44,710 nucleotides of DNA from the IMG/VR virus record IMGVR_UViG_3300042090_000282, positions 1 through 44,710 of that record. The stretch is one strand, 5' to 3'. Positions 20,264 to 30,013 of this stretch are shown here, piece after piece. Source of the DNA: a virus. The translations under genes were made by a program, and so were the position numbers. Numbering within the stretch: the first letter of the stretch is position 1; each line of letters opens with the position of its first letter. The notes below the pieces were generated by a model. It had not been told where the DNA came from. It made no database searches and saw only the letters and a list, made by a program, of their open reading frames with translations.

Positions 20264-20592
20264 TGGCCGATATGGTCCACCTGGGTCGGGAGCCGGAAAT
20301 GGCGGGGGAATCGCCAGAACCACCGGCAATCGTTTACCGGCACTCGATCCATTTGGATGAAGAAGACCTGAAGGCATTGGGCATCGAAGACATGCCGACC
20401 GCGGGGACGGAATTTCATCTGGAAGGCATCGGCACGGTTTGCCACGCATCGACCTCCGATTTCGATGCAGACGGCGATGTGGACGGTGTTTGCGTTTCCC
20501 TGACATTGACGCATATGGGCGCCGAATTTGGCGACTCCCCGGCGCTCAAGGATAAAGACAAGGATTACGCCAAAAGCCTGTACGGGAGATAA
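20263..20592 (+). CDS. Capsid staple-like protein
   Basis: 109 residues, ATG 20263. The middle IVYRHSIHLDEEDLKALGIE, then MPTAGTEFHLEGIGTVCHAS, CVSLTLTHMGAEF and the end AKSLYGR match a family annotated in related podoviruses as capsid staple protein (pattern L.LD...L..LG....P..G.E....A.V). It should stabilise the capsid by bridging subunits (family-level). An N-terminal, partly disordered arm of about 25 residues is present. Confidence 0.65.
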   Translation: MADMVHLGREPEMAGESPEPPAIVYRHSIHLDEEDLKALGIEDMPTAGTEFHLEGIGTVCHASTSDFDADGDVDGVCVSLTLTHMGAEFGDSPALKDKDKDYAKSLYGR

Positions 20593-20595
20593 TCC

Positions 20596-21297
20596 GTGGC
20601 AGGCGCCCAACAGCTAGATTGCTACAACTTAGCGTTGAGCTATTTGGATAGCTCGCAGCGCGTTCAATCGCTGACTGAGCAATCAGCCACCGCGGGCGCC
20701 TGCAATACCTTTTGGGATCGCGCCAGGAAAATCGTCCTGGAGCAGTGCTATTGGAGTTTCGCGACGCGCTCCCTCGCGCTCGCTTTGCTTTTGGATCAGC
20801 AGCAGATCCCCGTGGCTTCGCAGTTGATGCCGGGATGGCGGTTCATCTACAGCCGGCCAGTCGATTGCCTCAAAGCGCAGGCAGTGACGACACTCTATGG
20901 ATTGCGCGCATATCCCTCGCTTTCCTACTGGTGGACCAATTCCTCATACCAGCCAAACATTACCGGGCAATTCAGGCCCCCGTGGAAGGAGGTATTGGAT
21001 TACACCAACGTCAACGCGCCGGGGCAGGCGATCGATATCGTCACTGACCAGGACAGTGCGTGGCTGGTGTATACGGTAGACCCGCCAAACTTCGGTATTC
21101 TCCCTGAAGTATTCGTTGATTGCGTGGCGTGGCATCTGGCGCAACGCATAGCAGGTCCGGTTTCTGCCAATCAAAAGGCGAAAGAGCGCGCCGATAAAAA
21201 TGCCCTGCTATCGCTCTCGCGTGCGCTCGCGCAAAACTTAAACGAGGAACAGCCGGACGCATACCCGCAAAGCCCCAGTATCACAGCGAGGCTTTGA
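20596..21297 (+). CDS. Tail tubular protein A-like adaptor
   Basis: 233 residues from GTG 20596 with GGGAG upstream. DCYNLALSYLDSSQRVQSLT, then CNTFWDRARKIVLEQCYWSF and ATRSLALAL, is the signature of T7 gp11-type adaptor proteins. They form the ring between portal and nozzle. The later SWWTNS-like region and the helix CVAWHLAQRIAGPVSANQKA complete the family pattern. Encoded immediately before the nozzle gene, as in T7-like phages. Confidence 0.8.
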   Translation: MAGAQQLDCYNLALSYLDSSQRVQSLTEQSATAGACNTFWDRARKIVLEQCYWSFATRSLALALLLDQQQIPVASQLMPGWRFIYSRPVDCLKAQAVTTLYGLRAYPSLSYWWTNSSYQPNITGQFRPPWKEVLDYTNVNAPGQAIDIVTDQDSAWLVYTVDPPNFGILPEVFVDCVAWHLAQRIAGPVSANQKAKERADKNALLSLSRALAQNLNEEQPDAYPQSPSITARL

Positions 21298-24081
21298 ATG
21301 TTCGAGGATTTGCTTACCCCGTTTCAGGCCGCATTCAGCCACGGCGAGGTTTCGCCGTTCCTGTTTGGCCGCGTGGACTTGCAAGCCTATTCATCGGCAT
21401 TGCGAACCAGCAAAGATGGTTTCGTGCGAACCGAAGGCTCGTGGAGCAACCGGCCAGGAACCCAGTATTGTGCGGCCGCGGCGACCAACACGGATGACGG
21501 TTCCGTATTGATCCCGTTCACTTTCAACGTAGGGCAGACCTACGTCATTGAATTCAGCGCCGGCAATATTCAATTGTTCTCACAGGGCGCACTGATCAAC
21601 ACCGGGACCAATCCATACAGCCAATCGGCCTTGGCCGGGTTGAGATATGCGCAATCCGCCGACACGCTGACTATCGTTCATCCAAGCTACCCTCCCTATG
21701 AATTCAAACGCACGGGTGCTGGAACCTTCACCTTTCTGCCGGCCAGCTATATCAATGGGCCGTTCCTTCAGCAGAATCCGGATGGCGTGACCTTCATCTA
21801 TGCGAGTGCGCAGAGCGGCACGGTGACGCTCACGGCAACCGCACATATTTTCAATGCCAATCAAGTTGGCGGCGAAGTCAAGTTGACCCAGCAGGATCTA
21901 TCGCAGATCACGCCATGGGAGGCAGTCAAAGAATTGGGAAGCTCCGGGATCGCGCCGCTCTTGGGAACTTTGTGCCGATCGAATGGGAATAATTACAAGC
22001 TCGTCGGTTTGCCGGCAGTGGCAACGGGGGCCATCACGATTGCGACTGGAACCTATGCGCCAAGCTGGCAGCAGGGCACGCAATCGGATGGCACCGGGAA
22101 TGCGATACCGTCAGGCCCCAATGCTTCTGGCGTGAACTGGCAATATACCGACTCCGGGTACGGCACGGTGTTGATCACGGCATTTATTTCGTCAACTCAA
22201 GTCACCGGAGTTGTACAGCCAAACTACGTGGGCGGCCCTGGTATTTTGCCGATTTCTGTTGTCGGCGGTCCTCAAGGCGCAGGCGTCGGCCCCTGGAATT
22301 TCACGGGCGACGGAACCACAAAATTATTCTCCATGGGAACCTCGACTGCGACGGACCCAAACAAGTTCATCGTGACGGTGGCGGGTGTTTACCAGCAACC
22401 GTCCCTGTATTCCATCTCCACCACCTCGATCTTGTTTTTGTCGGCGCCGGCCAATGGTGCCGCGATTAATGTGCAGCAGATTACCGCGCTCGGACAAACA
22501 ACCTACTGGGCCTTCGATGCCTTCAGTGCGGACCAGGGTTATCCCGGTGCCGTCACTTATTTCCCGGATCGCCTGGTTCTCGCTGGCACACCGAAACAGC
22601 CGGTGGGTGTTTTTGGCAGCAAGACGAGTGCCTATCATGACTTCGGCTTTTCGAGTCCCATCGTCAATTCCGATGGCTTCGCGGTCTTTTTGAACGCACG
22701 CCAGTTGAACGCGATTTCCGATCTTGTTCCCTTGCAGGACATTATCATCGGTACTTCCAACATCATCTGGCGCCTGTGGCCGGGGCAGGGTGGTCAAGCC
22801 CTGGGGCCGTTATCGATTGCTGGTGTCCCGCAGGCGTTTTACGGAGATTCACCGCAAGCAGCCGCAGTCCTGTACGGCGACTCGATGATCTATGCCATCT
22901 ATGGTGGCAGGCGCATCCATGATCTCGTCTATCAGTTCCAATTCGACAAGTACATCGGTGGGGAATTGACCGCTTACAGCCGGCATTTGGTCCCTTTCGG
23001 GGTACAGATTATCAAGATGCAATACGCGCCTGATCCTTGGAGTCTATTGTTCGCATTGCGATCCGATGGTGTGTTGCTGTGCTGCACTTACGTTCGTGAG
23101 CAACAGATGATTGCCTGGTCGCAATGGCACATCTCGAACGATGTGGACGATATCGCGCTGATTCCTGAGAACAATAGTTATTCGCTATACATGATAACGA
23201 ATCGTACCATCAACGGCAGCAACGTTCGCTACGTTGAAAGGCTGTCACAGTGGGAAACTTCGACCATCTATGATTATAAATTCATGGATTGCTCGCTGAC
23301 TTACGATGGCAGGAATACTTCAGCAACGACCATGCGGCTCACGGGGGGTACGACGTGGGTGGCTGGGGATGTGGGGACACTGACAGCATCAGGAACTTCC
23401 GGCTGGGCAAATTTTGCTTCCACAGACCCCGGCTACAACAACGTCATTCAATTGTTCGATTCGGCAGGCACCCTGTCGCGGGTATTGATCACGGCTTATA
23501 TTTCACCGACACAGGTTTCGGTGCGCTTCATGGACCCGATCGCCGCCGACCTTCAGAATACTTCTGTTTTGACATGGACTTTCGCGCGCACCTATTTTAC
23601 CGGCGCCGCGCAGCTATCGAATCAACTAGTCACTGCGCTGGTTGATTCAAATGCCTATTGCGGCACCAATGGTACGCCAATACTCCAAATTAGCTTGACC
23701 GGCACGTTCACTTTGCCGATGGCGGGTGGTGTTGTATGTGTGGGGTTGCAGTACGACTCGGATCTTGAGACGCTTTCTTTGAACCAGCAGGGCTTGATCA
23801 CCTTGCGCGAGCGCGCCAAGGGCATGCCAATGCTGTATCTCGATGTGACCGGGACGCGCGGTTTGATCACTGGGACGGATTTCACGAACATGTATCCAAT
23901 CAAAGAGCGGGCCTATGAGAATTACACGGCCCCGACCAATAACCAGGAAGGCATCTTGGTCAATGTGCTGGATTCCGATTTTGGATCAGAGTGCCACGTT
24001 TGCGTGAGGCAACCATATCCGCTTCCTTGCACCATCCGCATGATCATACCGTCCGTCAATGTGGGCGAACCCGTAGGATAA
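21298..24081 (+). CDS. Tail tubular protein B-like nozzle protein
   Basis: 927 residues, ATG 21298. The start FQAAFSHGEVSPFLFGRVDL, SALRTSKDGFVRTEGSWSNR and RPGTQYCA is diagnostic of podoviral nozzle proteins. The propeller continues with VLIPFTFNVGQTYVIEFSAG, LTIVHPSYPPYEFKR and VTYFPDRLVLAGTP. Two inserted segments repeat one another (VLITAFISSTQV about 290, VLITAYISPTQV about 729). Another (FTGDGTTKLFSM, about 340) is of the type found in fibres. It forms the hexameric tail tube end and binds tail fibres. Confidence 0.85.
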   Translation: MFEDLLTPFQAAFSHGEVSPFLFGRVDLQAYSSALRTSKDGFVRTEGSWSNRPGTQYCAAAATNTDDGSVLIPFTFNVGQTYVIEFSAGNIQLFSQGALINTGTNPYSQSALAGLRYAQSADTLTIVHPSYPPYEFKRTGAGTFTFLPASYINGPFLQQNPDGVTFIYASAQSGTVTLTATAHIFNANQVGGEVKLTQQDLSQITPWEAVKELGSSGIAPLLGTLCRSNGNNYKLVGLPAVATGAITIATGTYAPSWQQGTQSDGTGNAIPSGPNASGVNWQYTDSGYGTVLITAFISSTQVTGVVQPNYVGGPGILPISVVGGPQGAGVGPWNFTGDGTTKLFSMGTSTATDPNKFIVTVAGVYQQPSLYSISTTSILFLSAPANGAAINVQQITALGQTTYWAFDAFSADQGYPGAVTYFPDRLVLAGTPKQPVGVFGSKTSAYHDFGFSSPIVNSDGFAVFLNARQLNAISDLVPLQDIIIGTSNIIWRLWPGQGGQALGPLSIAGVPQAFYGDSPQAAAVLYGDSMIYAIYGGRRIHDLVYQFQFDKYIGGELTAYSRHLVPFGVQIIKMQYAPDPWSLLFALRSDGVLLCCTYVREQQMIAWSQWHISNDVDDIALIPENNSYSLYMITNRTINGSNVRYVERLSQWETSTIYDYKFMDCSLTYDGRNTSATTMRLTGGTTWVAGDVGTLTASGTSGWANFASTDPGYNNVIQLFDSAGTLSRVLITAYISPTQVSVRFMDPIAADLQNTSVLTWTFARTYFTGAAQLSNQLVTALVDSNAYCGTNGTPILQISLTGTFTLPMAGGVVCVGLQYDSDLETLSLNQQGLITLRERAKGMPMLYLDVTGTRGLITGTDFTNMYPIKERAYENYTAPTNNQEGILVNVLDSDFGSECHVCVRQPYPLPCTIRMIIPSVNVGEPVG

Positions 24082-24086
24082 TTGAC

Positions 24087-27000
24087 ATGAAGAAAATCAT
24101 TTTTTTCCTCACGCTCATTGCCTTGTGCGGCATTGCGAAGGCGCAATCGCTCGTCAACTGTGCGCCGGGAACCGCGTGTAACTCGATCTCGGGGCCTGCG
24201 AACACCGGCACGGGCGATCCCGCCTGGACCGCCTTCGGCAAGATCAACGCCGACATCTCGACGCTGTGGCCGATTTTGTCCCTGCCTGGCCTGACGCCCT
24301 GCCCGACCAATACGGTCGTCGGCAACACGAGTGGGGCCACGGCGTACCCGACGTGCCTGACATCGCTCACGGTGACAAACATCACCACAACGGGACCGGC
24401 GGCGATCACCATCAATAGCTCCGGTATTTCGCCTATCCCCTTCGACACACCCGAATGGCACGGCTACGTGAACGATACGCAGGCCGCGAGTGTGTCGGTG
24501 ACGACCGCGGGCAACACCACGCTCTCGGTGGGCACGCCCATTTTCTCATCCGCCGATTGTCTGACCGGCGCCGGATGCACCGGCAGCGCGAACAAGATCA
24601 TCATCATCTCCGGTGCAGGCTCGAATCTTCTCGCTGGCGCGAGTACTTATACCCTCACGCATGGCTCAACCTATACGAATGGCACCTATGCGTTCGTACC
24701 CCTAACCTGCGTCACTTGCGCCGATCCTCGGGCGTCGCAGGCATTCGCGACCATCACTGTCTCGGGCAACCAAGTGACCGGCGTCAATAGCTCGAACGGC
24801 TCGGGCCAAATCGGCTACTACTACACGGTCGGGGATGTGCTGACGACGCCCAACGCTTTCATCGGGGGCACCGGATCGGGGTTCCAGGCCACGGTCACAA
24901 CGACCGCGAACGCGCCGCTCTCGACCACGATCACGGGCTTTACCGACTCTCAGCATGTCACGCTCGGCGCCGCCATGAACAGCGTGATCTCGAACAACAC
25001 CTGCGGCGGCACCGCTTGCCAGGAATATATCTGGTGGGGAGGCAAGTCGGGCGCCGGCGGCATCAACGATGCGGGCGCCGCGATCAACGCGGCATGGAAC
25101 GCGGGCGCCGGCACGGTTTATCTCAATAATGGCTACTATGCGCTGCTCACGACGCTGGTTCCGCCCGCCGCGCGCACCTGGCATTTGATCTGTAATCCGG
25201 GGGCCGTCATTCAGGCGCTCTCGCCGTTGAATGCGGCGAATTCCGCGAATCTCAGTATCCCCTATAACTCGATGCTCGACGTGCAATACCCGCCGGCTGC
25301 CTCGTCGGGAGCATCGTTCAAGGCGAATGTCGGCTCCACCGTTGAGGGCTGTCTATTCGACGGCGCGTTTGTGGTGCAAAACGGCGCTGTCGATAGGGCC
25401 TATAAAATCCGCTTTGAGAACGATATTTTTGCGGATATGTGGGGCGGCACGACCAGTTTTGTCGGGCCTGGGGCCGGCATTTCGGTTCTGAATCATGGTG
25501 AGGATGCGCGCTCCCTCAATGTCGATTTCAATAACGGCACAGACGGTATTCTCAATTACCCGGTGAACGTCACGCAATCCATCGGCCCCGCGCACTGCAT
25601 GACGGTGGGGGATACGGATACTCAGGAAGCATTCATGACCTGCGGCGCCTATGCCGAGTCAGCGATGCTTTTTGCCGCCCCCAACGCGATCACCGCCAAT
25701 GTATCGAGCAGCAGCCCAAATCTCGTCGTGACGAGCAGCACGGGCGCTTTGCATACCGGGGATTATCTTGTCGATAACAACACCTATGGCGGGATAAGCG
25801 GAGGTCAGAACCTGATCCCGGCGGGCGCCTATGTCGTTTCCGGCCCGGTCAACGGCATGATGACGCCGTTTTTTACGACCACGATCACCTGCAATGGCTC
25901 GACCCCGACGATTGCCACGGGCACTCAAGCGCTCGTCGCTGGCGAGGAAGTGGTGCTGTTCACGGCGGGAACTTATGCCTTGAATTCCTGCACGGGCCTT
26001 TATTCGGGTCGCGTCTATTACGTGAACTCCACGGGCCTGACGACGACGGCGATGCAGTTGTGCGCGCAGCCGAGTTGCAGCGCGGGTTCCATTACTCCGG
26101 GGGGCACCGGGACCGCAACGCCCATCGGCCAGGGCATTTACACGGGAACCTCGGGCACGTTTGTCATGAGCGCGAACGCCACGGGAAACTACACCGGAGA
26201 TACCGTCAAGGTGGGGCTGCTCTTGCCGGCCATTGGCGGATCGACGACGTTTCAGCCCGATGGATCATCGGGGCCTCACGTCGATCATGTCCACGCCTAC
26301 CAAAGCGGCGGCATGACCGCGCTCGGCAATGGCTGGCAGGTTGACAGCGGTAATGGCATGTACGGGCCGGGGAATCAAGTCGATAACTCGGCTGCAAATA
26401 CCGACAGCATGAATATTCGAGGCGCGTCTAATTTTGTTGCCGGCTTCTACTCGAACTCTGGCCCCTCGTATTACCCCGGAACGAGAGCGGTACGCATCGA
26501 CCCCTCCATTAATACGAACCCGCAGAACAACACCATCATCGGCACCCTCACGGCGGCCTACGGCGGTGGCAATCCCAACGTGGTGCAGGACAACAGTTCG
26601 GGGCATAGCAATCTATGCCTCAATACGGGCACCTCATTCACGGCCTGCGGCACGCAGGGGGTCACGCTCTCGGATGACAACGGCCCTCTGCTGGCGGCCA
26701 ACGATCCGAACGGCGCGAGCGCCAATTACTTCAAGCTCACGCCTTCCATAGAGGCGCCGCTAGCGGCGAATATTGCGAGCATCGGCCTCATTGCAAGTTC
26801 TGGCACCTCGCAAAATGACCTCAACTGGAAATTCACTTCGCCCTCGGCGCCGGGAAGCTCCGGGCTTCATGGCGGCGATATCACCATAGCACCGGGCGCG
26901 GGGGATGGCAGCGGGCGGCGCGGTGGCCTCATGGTAGCGGGCAGTTTTGGTACGAGCGGCACAGTGCCGACGATTGCCGGCACGGGTTCTTGCGCCTCGC

Positions 27001-27242
27001 CTAGCGCGATCACCGGCGGCGCGAACGGCGGCAAGTTCACTTGCGCATCCACTGGCGCCGGCACGATTACGGTGACTTTCCAATCGTTGGGCGGCAATAA
27101 CTGGTTTTGCTATGGCAGCGATTTGACAACGCAAGTCGCCTTTGGTCAAACAACGAGCAGCTTTAGCGCGACGACTTGTTCAATGATTGTTACCGTGAAT
27201 GCGACGAGCGACACGCTACAAGTCTACGGTTTCGGCTACTGA
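24087..27242 (+). CDS. Large tail-module protein with signal peptide and beta-helix-like body
   Basis: 1051 residues from ATG 24087. The first 19 residues (MKKIIFFLTLIALCGIAKA) are a Sec signal peptide with an AKA cleavage site. The phrase GDPAWTAFGKIN (about 45-56) occurs at the start of many phage tail/fibre proteins. The long Ser/Thr/Gly/Asn-rich body, with strands such as AINAAWNAGAGTVYLNNG (about 325-350, typical of pectate-lyase-like spikes), suggests a parallel beta-helix. The C-terminal domain (TVPTIAGTGSCASPSAIT, then TITVTFQSLGGNNWFC) resembles phage fibre tip domains. Likely an appendage or receptor/polysaccharide-binding protein. Why it is exported is unexplained. Confidence 0.65.
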   Translation: MKKIIFFLTLIALCGIAKAQSLVNCAPGTACNSISGPANTGTGDPAWTAFGKINADISTLWPILSLPGLTPCPTNTVVGNTSGATAYPTCLTSLTVTNITTTGPAAITINSSGISPIPFDTPEWHGYVNDTQAASVSVTTAGNTTLSVGTPIFSSADCLTGAGCTGSANKIIIISGAGSNLLAGASTYTLTHGSTYTNGTYAFVPLTCVTCADPRASQAFATITVSGNQVTGVNSSNGSGQIGYYYTVGDVLTTPNAFIGGTGSGFQATVTTTANAPLSTTITGFTDSQHVTLGAAMNSVISNNTCGGTACQEYIWWGGKSGAGGINDAGAAINAAWNAGAGTVYLNNGYYALLTTLVPPAARTWHLICNPGAVIQALSPLNAANSANLSIPYNSMLDVQYPPAASSGASFKANVGSTVEGCLFDGAFVVQNGAVDRAYKIRFENDIFADMWGGTTSFVGPGAGISVLNHGEDARSLNVDFNNGTDGILNYPVNVTQSIGPAHCMTVGDTDTQEAFMTCGAYAESAMLFAAPNAITANVSSSSPNLVVTSSTGALHTGDYLVDNNTYGGISGGQNLIPAGAYVVSGPVNGMMTPFFTTTITCNGSTPTIATGTQALVAGEEVVLFTAGTYALNSCTGLYSGRVYYVNSTGLTTTAMQLCAQPSCSAGSITPGGTGTATPIGQGIYTGTSGTFVMSANATGNYTGDTVKVGLLLPAIGGSTTFQPDGSSGPHVDHVHAYQSGGMTALGNGWQVDSGNGMYGPGNQVDNSAANTDSMNIRGASNFVAGFYSNSGPSYYPGTRAVRIDPSINTNPQNNTIIGTLTAAYGGGNPNVVQDNSSGHSNLCLNTGTSFTACGTQGVTLSDDNGPLLAANDPNGASANYFKLTPSIEAPLAANIASIGLIASSGTSQNDLNWKFTSPSAPGSSGLHGGDITIAPGAGDGSGRRGGLMVAGSFGTSGTVPTIAGTGSCASPSAITGGANGGKFTCASTGAGTITVTFQSLGGNNWFCYGSDLTTQVAFGQTTSSFSATTCSMIVTVNATSDTLQVYGFGY

Positions 27243-30013
27243 TGCGTAAATTCCTCTTAGCTCTCGCGCTCCTTCCCTCCCTGGCTTTCGGCCAGACCGT
27301 CAACGCCATCCTCTCAAGCGGGCTGCCGCAAGCCGCCGCGCCGACCTATAGCCCGGTCGCCAGCACCTATGGCTCGACACAGACGGTCACGGTATCAAGC
27401 GCCACGGGCGGGGCCGCGATCTACTGCACCTTCGATGGCTCGGTGCCGAGTACGGGAAGCACGCTCTATACGGCGCCCCTGTCGGTCGCGCTGAGCCAGA
27501 CGGTTTCCTGCATCGCAACCGCTTCCGGCTACAGCCAAAGCTATGTGAGCGTCGCCCAGTACGTCATCAACCAGACGCCCACGGGCACGCCGATCCTCTC
27601 AAGCGGGACCGGCTCGTACACGACGCCGCTTAGTGTGACGATGACGGACCCCACACCAGGGGCCTCGATCTATTACTGCTTGACGAGCGCTTGTGTGCCG
27701 ACCACAGGCTCGACGCTCTACACGGGCGCCGCCATCACGTTCTCGACAGCCGGTACGTCGTACTTAAATGCGATTGGTCATTTCGCCGGCTACACCGATA
27801 GCGCCGTGGCGTCCGCGACCTACACGCTCACGCTGCCGCAGGCCGCGACGCCGACATTCTCGCCCGCCGCGGGGCCGTATACCACACCCACAACGGTCAC
27901 TATCAACTGTCCCGTGGGCGTTTCGTGCTACTACACCACCAATGGCTCGACACCGACCACAGGCTCGACGCTCTATAGTGCGCCGTTCGTGTTGAACACG
28001 ACCGCGACCGTGAAGGCCATCGCGACCCAAGCGGGCTACTCGAATAGCGCGGTGGGAAGTGCCACCTACACGCTCACGCTCCTGACCATCACGACGACGA
28101 GCCTTCCGGCTGCAACAGTGGGTGTTCCCTATACTTATACTGTGGCCGCGATCAACGGGACGGGCACATATACTTGGACTCTCTTGTCGGGTCCGCTTTC
28201 GATCAATTCAACCACTGGTACTCTAACGGCCACTCCTGGGACTGCGGGTACCTTCTCCGTCACGGTGGCAGTAACCGACCAATACCCGAGCACGGTGCAA
28301 GCGAGCTTCCCGCTCACGATCAATGCGGCGGGTGCCACGCAGATTTTCAGCTACCCGAGCGGGTTTGCATCGGCCGCGAGCGCCTTCAGTCTGCCGGGTC
28401 ATTCGAACTACATCCAAGGGTCCGCGATCAACGTGACGCCCAACACGAGCGTTCATGGCGCGGGTGCTGCTTGGTATAAAACGCAGCAGAGCGTCGCTTC
28501 CTTCACCGACGATTTCACCTTCCAGCGCCCCTCGGGGATGGCGAACCCCACGATTACCTGCATGAGCTATTCGATCCAGAATGGGTCGAACAACGGCAGC
28601 CCCTATGGGTACTGGGGCATCAATGCGATTGGCGACTCGAATATGTGCGGTTTCGGCGCCTATGACAAATCGGGGCAATATCCGCTCAACAAGATCGTCT
28701 CGATCAAGTTCGACCTCAACGACTTGAACAACGACTCGCGCGCCTACCCGGCAGGCGGTAGCCCGAGCGATACCGGCCTCTATCTCAACGGCGGCACGTT
28801 TGGGCTTCTGAACCCGCAGCAGGATTTGCATCCCTCGACGATCAGCTTCTACTCGGGCGATGTGATGGCGGCGCACGTTGTCTATGACGGCACGCTTTTG
28901 ACGATGGTCTTGAAGGACAATACGACCAATGCGCAGGCCCGCTTCTCCTGGCCGGTGAATATCGCCGCGGTCGTGGGATCAAGCAATGCCTGGTTTGGCT
29001 TCACCGGGGGCACCGTCCCCGTGCAGGCGCAGAATCTTCTGACCTGGACGCATTGGAGCGGCTACAACACCCGCCTTGCGACGCCGACCTTCAGCGTTCC
29101 CGGTGGCTCCTATGGCTCGACGCAGACCGTGACCGTGACCTGTCCGGGCGGCGCGACCTGCTATTACACGACGAACGGCCAGCAACCGACCTCGGCCTCA
29201 ACCGCTTACACCACAGCGCTCTCGGTGAGCGCGAACGAGTTTCTACAGGTGGTGGCGATTGAATCGGGGTTCACGGATAGCTTGGTCGCGACGGCCAATT
29301 ATCAGATCAGCGCCGCGAACACGATCAATTTCTCTGGCGGGTTCTCGGGCGCCTCGGGATTGATTACGCCGGTCGGCACGGCCTCGTTCAACGGCTCGCA
29401 GATCCAGTTGACCGATGCGACACCTCCGGTTGAGTACGGCCAAGCAGGCGCCGCCTGGTACGTCTCACCGGTCACGATCTCCACCTTCTCGACCACGTTC
29501 ACGTTCCAGATGCCAAGCTCGAACGTGAGCGGCATGACGTTCACGATCCAGAACCAGAACCCCTCATCGACCGATACCACCGCGCTCGTGGTCTCGGGTG
29601 GGCCGCTGTCGACGGTGGGTGGCCGCGAGGGCTTGGGCTACTCGCAACCCTCGGGAACCGGCGTCGATGTGTACGGCCTGCAATCGAGCGTCGCGGTCAA
29701 GTTCGACCGCACCAATAACTCGACCGGGCTTTACACGAATGGCGCGCTGCCGGGAACCGCGACCGGGCAGACGGCACTCGCCGGGATCACCCTATCGAGC
29801 GGGCATCCGATCACCGTCACCTTAAGCTACGATGGCACGACGCTATCAGAACTGATGACAGATACCGTCACCTTGGCGACTTTCTCCAAGAGTTGGACGG
29901 TGAATATCCCCTCGGTCGTTGGCGGCTCGACAGCCTATGTCGGCTTCACCGGTTCCGTGAACGATTCCGGCAATAGCGCCGGCACCCAATTCGTGAACTC
30001 CTGGACCTTCTGA
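27242..30013 (+). CDS. Signal-peptide protein with chitobiase-C repeats and two L-type lectin-like domains
   Basis: 923 residues from ATG 27242 (TGATG overlap). A Sec signal (MRKFLLALALLPSLAFG) is followed by three chitobiase C-terminal-like beta modules at about 31-100, 115-190 and 201-270. Each contains the phrase (Y/C)(Y/C)T..GS.P.TGSTLY. An Ig/He_PIG-like domain (VGVPYTYTVAAINGTGTYTW, about 285-362), an L-type lectin-like domain (about 366-600), a fourth chitobiase-type module (about 613-690) and a second lectin-like domain (about 693-923) follow. Lectin marks are FTFQMPSSN, SVAVKFDRTNNSTGLYTNG and VTLSYDGTTL. It is probably a carbohydrate-binding appendage or secreted adhesin. Confidence 0.75.
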   Translation: MRKFLLALALLPSLAFGQTVNAILSSGLPQAAAPTYSPVASTYGSTQTVTVSSATGGAAIYCTFDGSVPSTGSTLYTAPLSVALSQTVSCIATASGYSQSYVSVAQYVINQTPTGTPILSSGTGSYTTPLSVTMTDPTPGASIYYCLTSACVPTTGSTLYTGAAITFSTAGTSYLNAIGHFAGYTDSAVASATYTLTLPQAATPTFSPAAGPYTTPTTVTINCPVGVSCYYTTNGSTPTTGSTLYSAPFVLNTTATVKAIATQAGYSNSAVGSATYTLTLLTITTTSLPAATVGVPYTYTVAAINGTGTYTWTLLSGPLSINSTTGTLTATPGTAGTFSVTVAVTDQYPSTVQASFPLTINAAGATQIFSYPSGFASAASAFSLPGHSNYIQGSAINVTPNTSVHGAGAAWYKTQQSVASFTDDFTFQRPSGMANPTITCMSYSIQNGSNNGSPYGYWGINAIGDSNMCGFGAYDKSGQYPLNKIVSIKFDLNDLNNDSRAYPAGGSPSDTGLYLNGGTFGLLNPQQDLHPSTISFYSGDVMAAHVVYDGTLLTMVLKDNTTNAQARFSWPVNIAAVVGSSNAWFGFTGGTVPVQAQNLLTWTHWSGYNTRLATPTFSVPGGSYGSTQTVTVTCPGGATCYYTTNGQQPTSASTAYTTALSVSANEFLQVVAIESGFTDSLVATANYQISAANTINFSGGFSGASGLITPVGTASFNGSQIQLTDATPPVEYGQAGAAWYVSPVTISTFSTTFTFQMPSSNVSGMTFTIQNQNPSSTDTTALVVSGGPLSTVGGREGLGYSQPSGTGVDVYGLQSSVAVKFDRTNNSTGLYTNGALPGTATGQTALAGITLSSGHPITVTLSYDGTTLSELMTDTVTLATFSKSWTVNIPSVVGGSTAYVGFTGSVNDSGNSAGTQFVNSWTF

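Noticed and set aside
25353-25595. Leftward frames inside the two large tail-module genes
   Set aside because: Their codon pattern mirrors the strongly biased GC-rich rightward coding frame, with no starts or domains.
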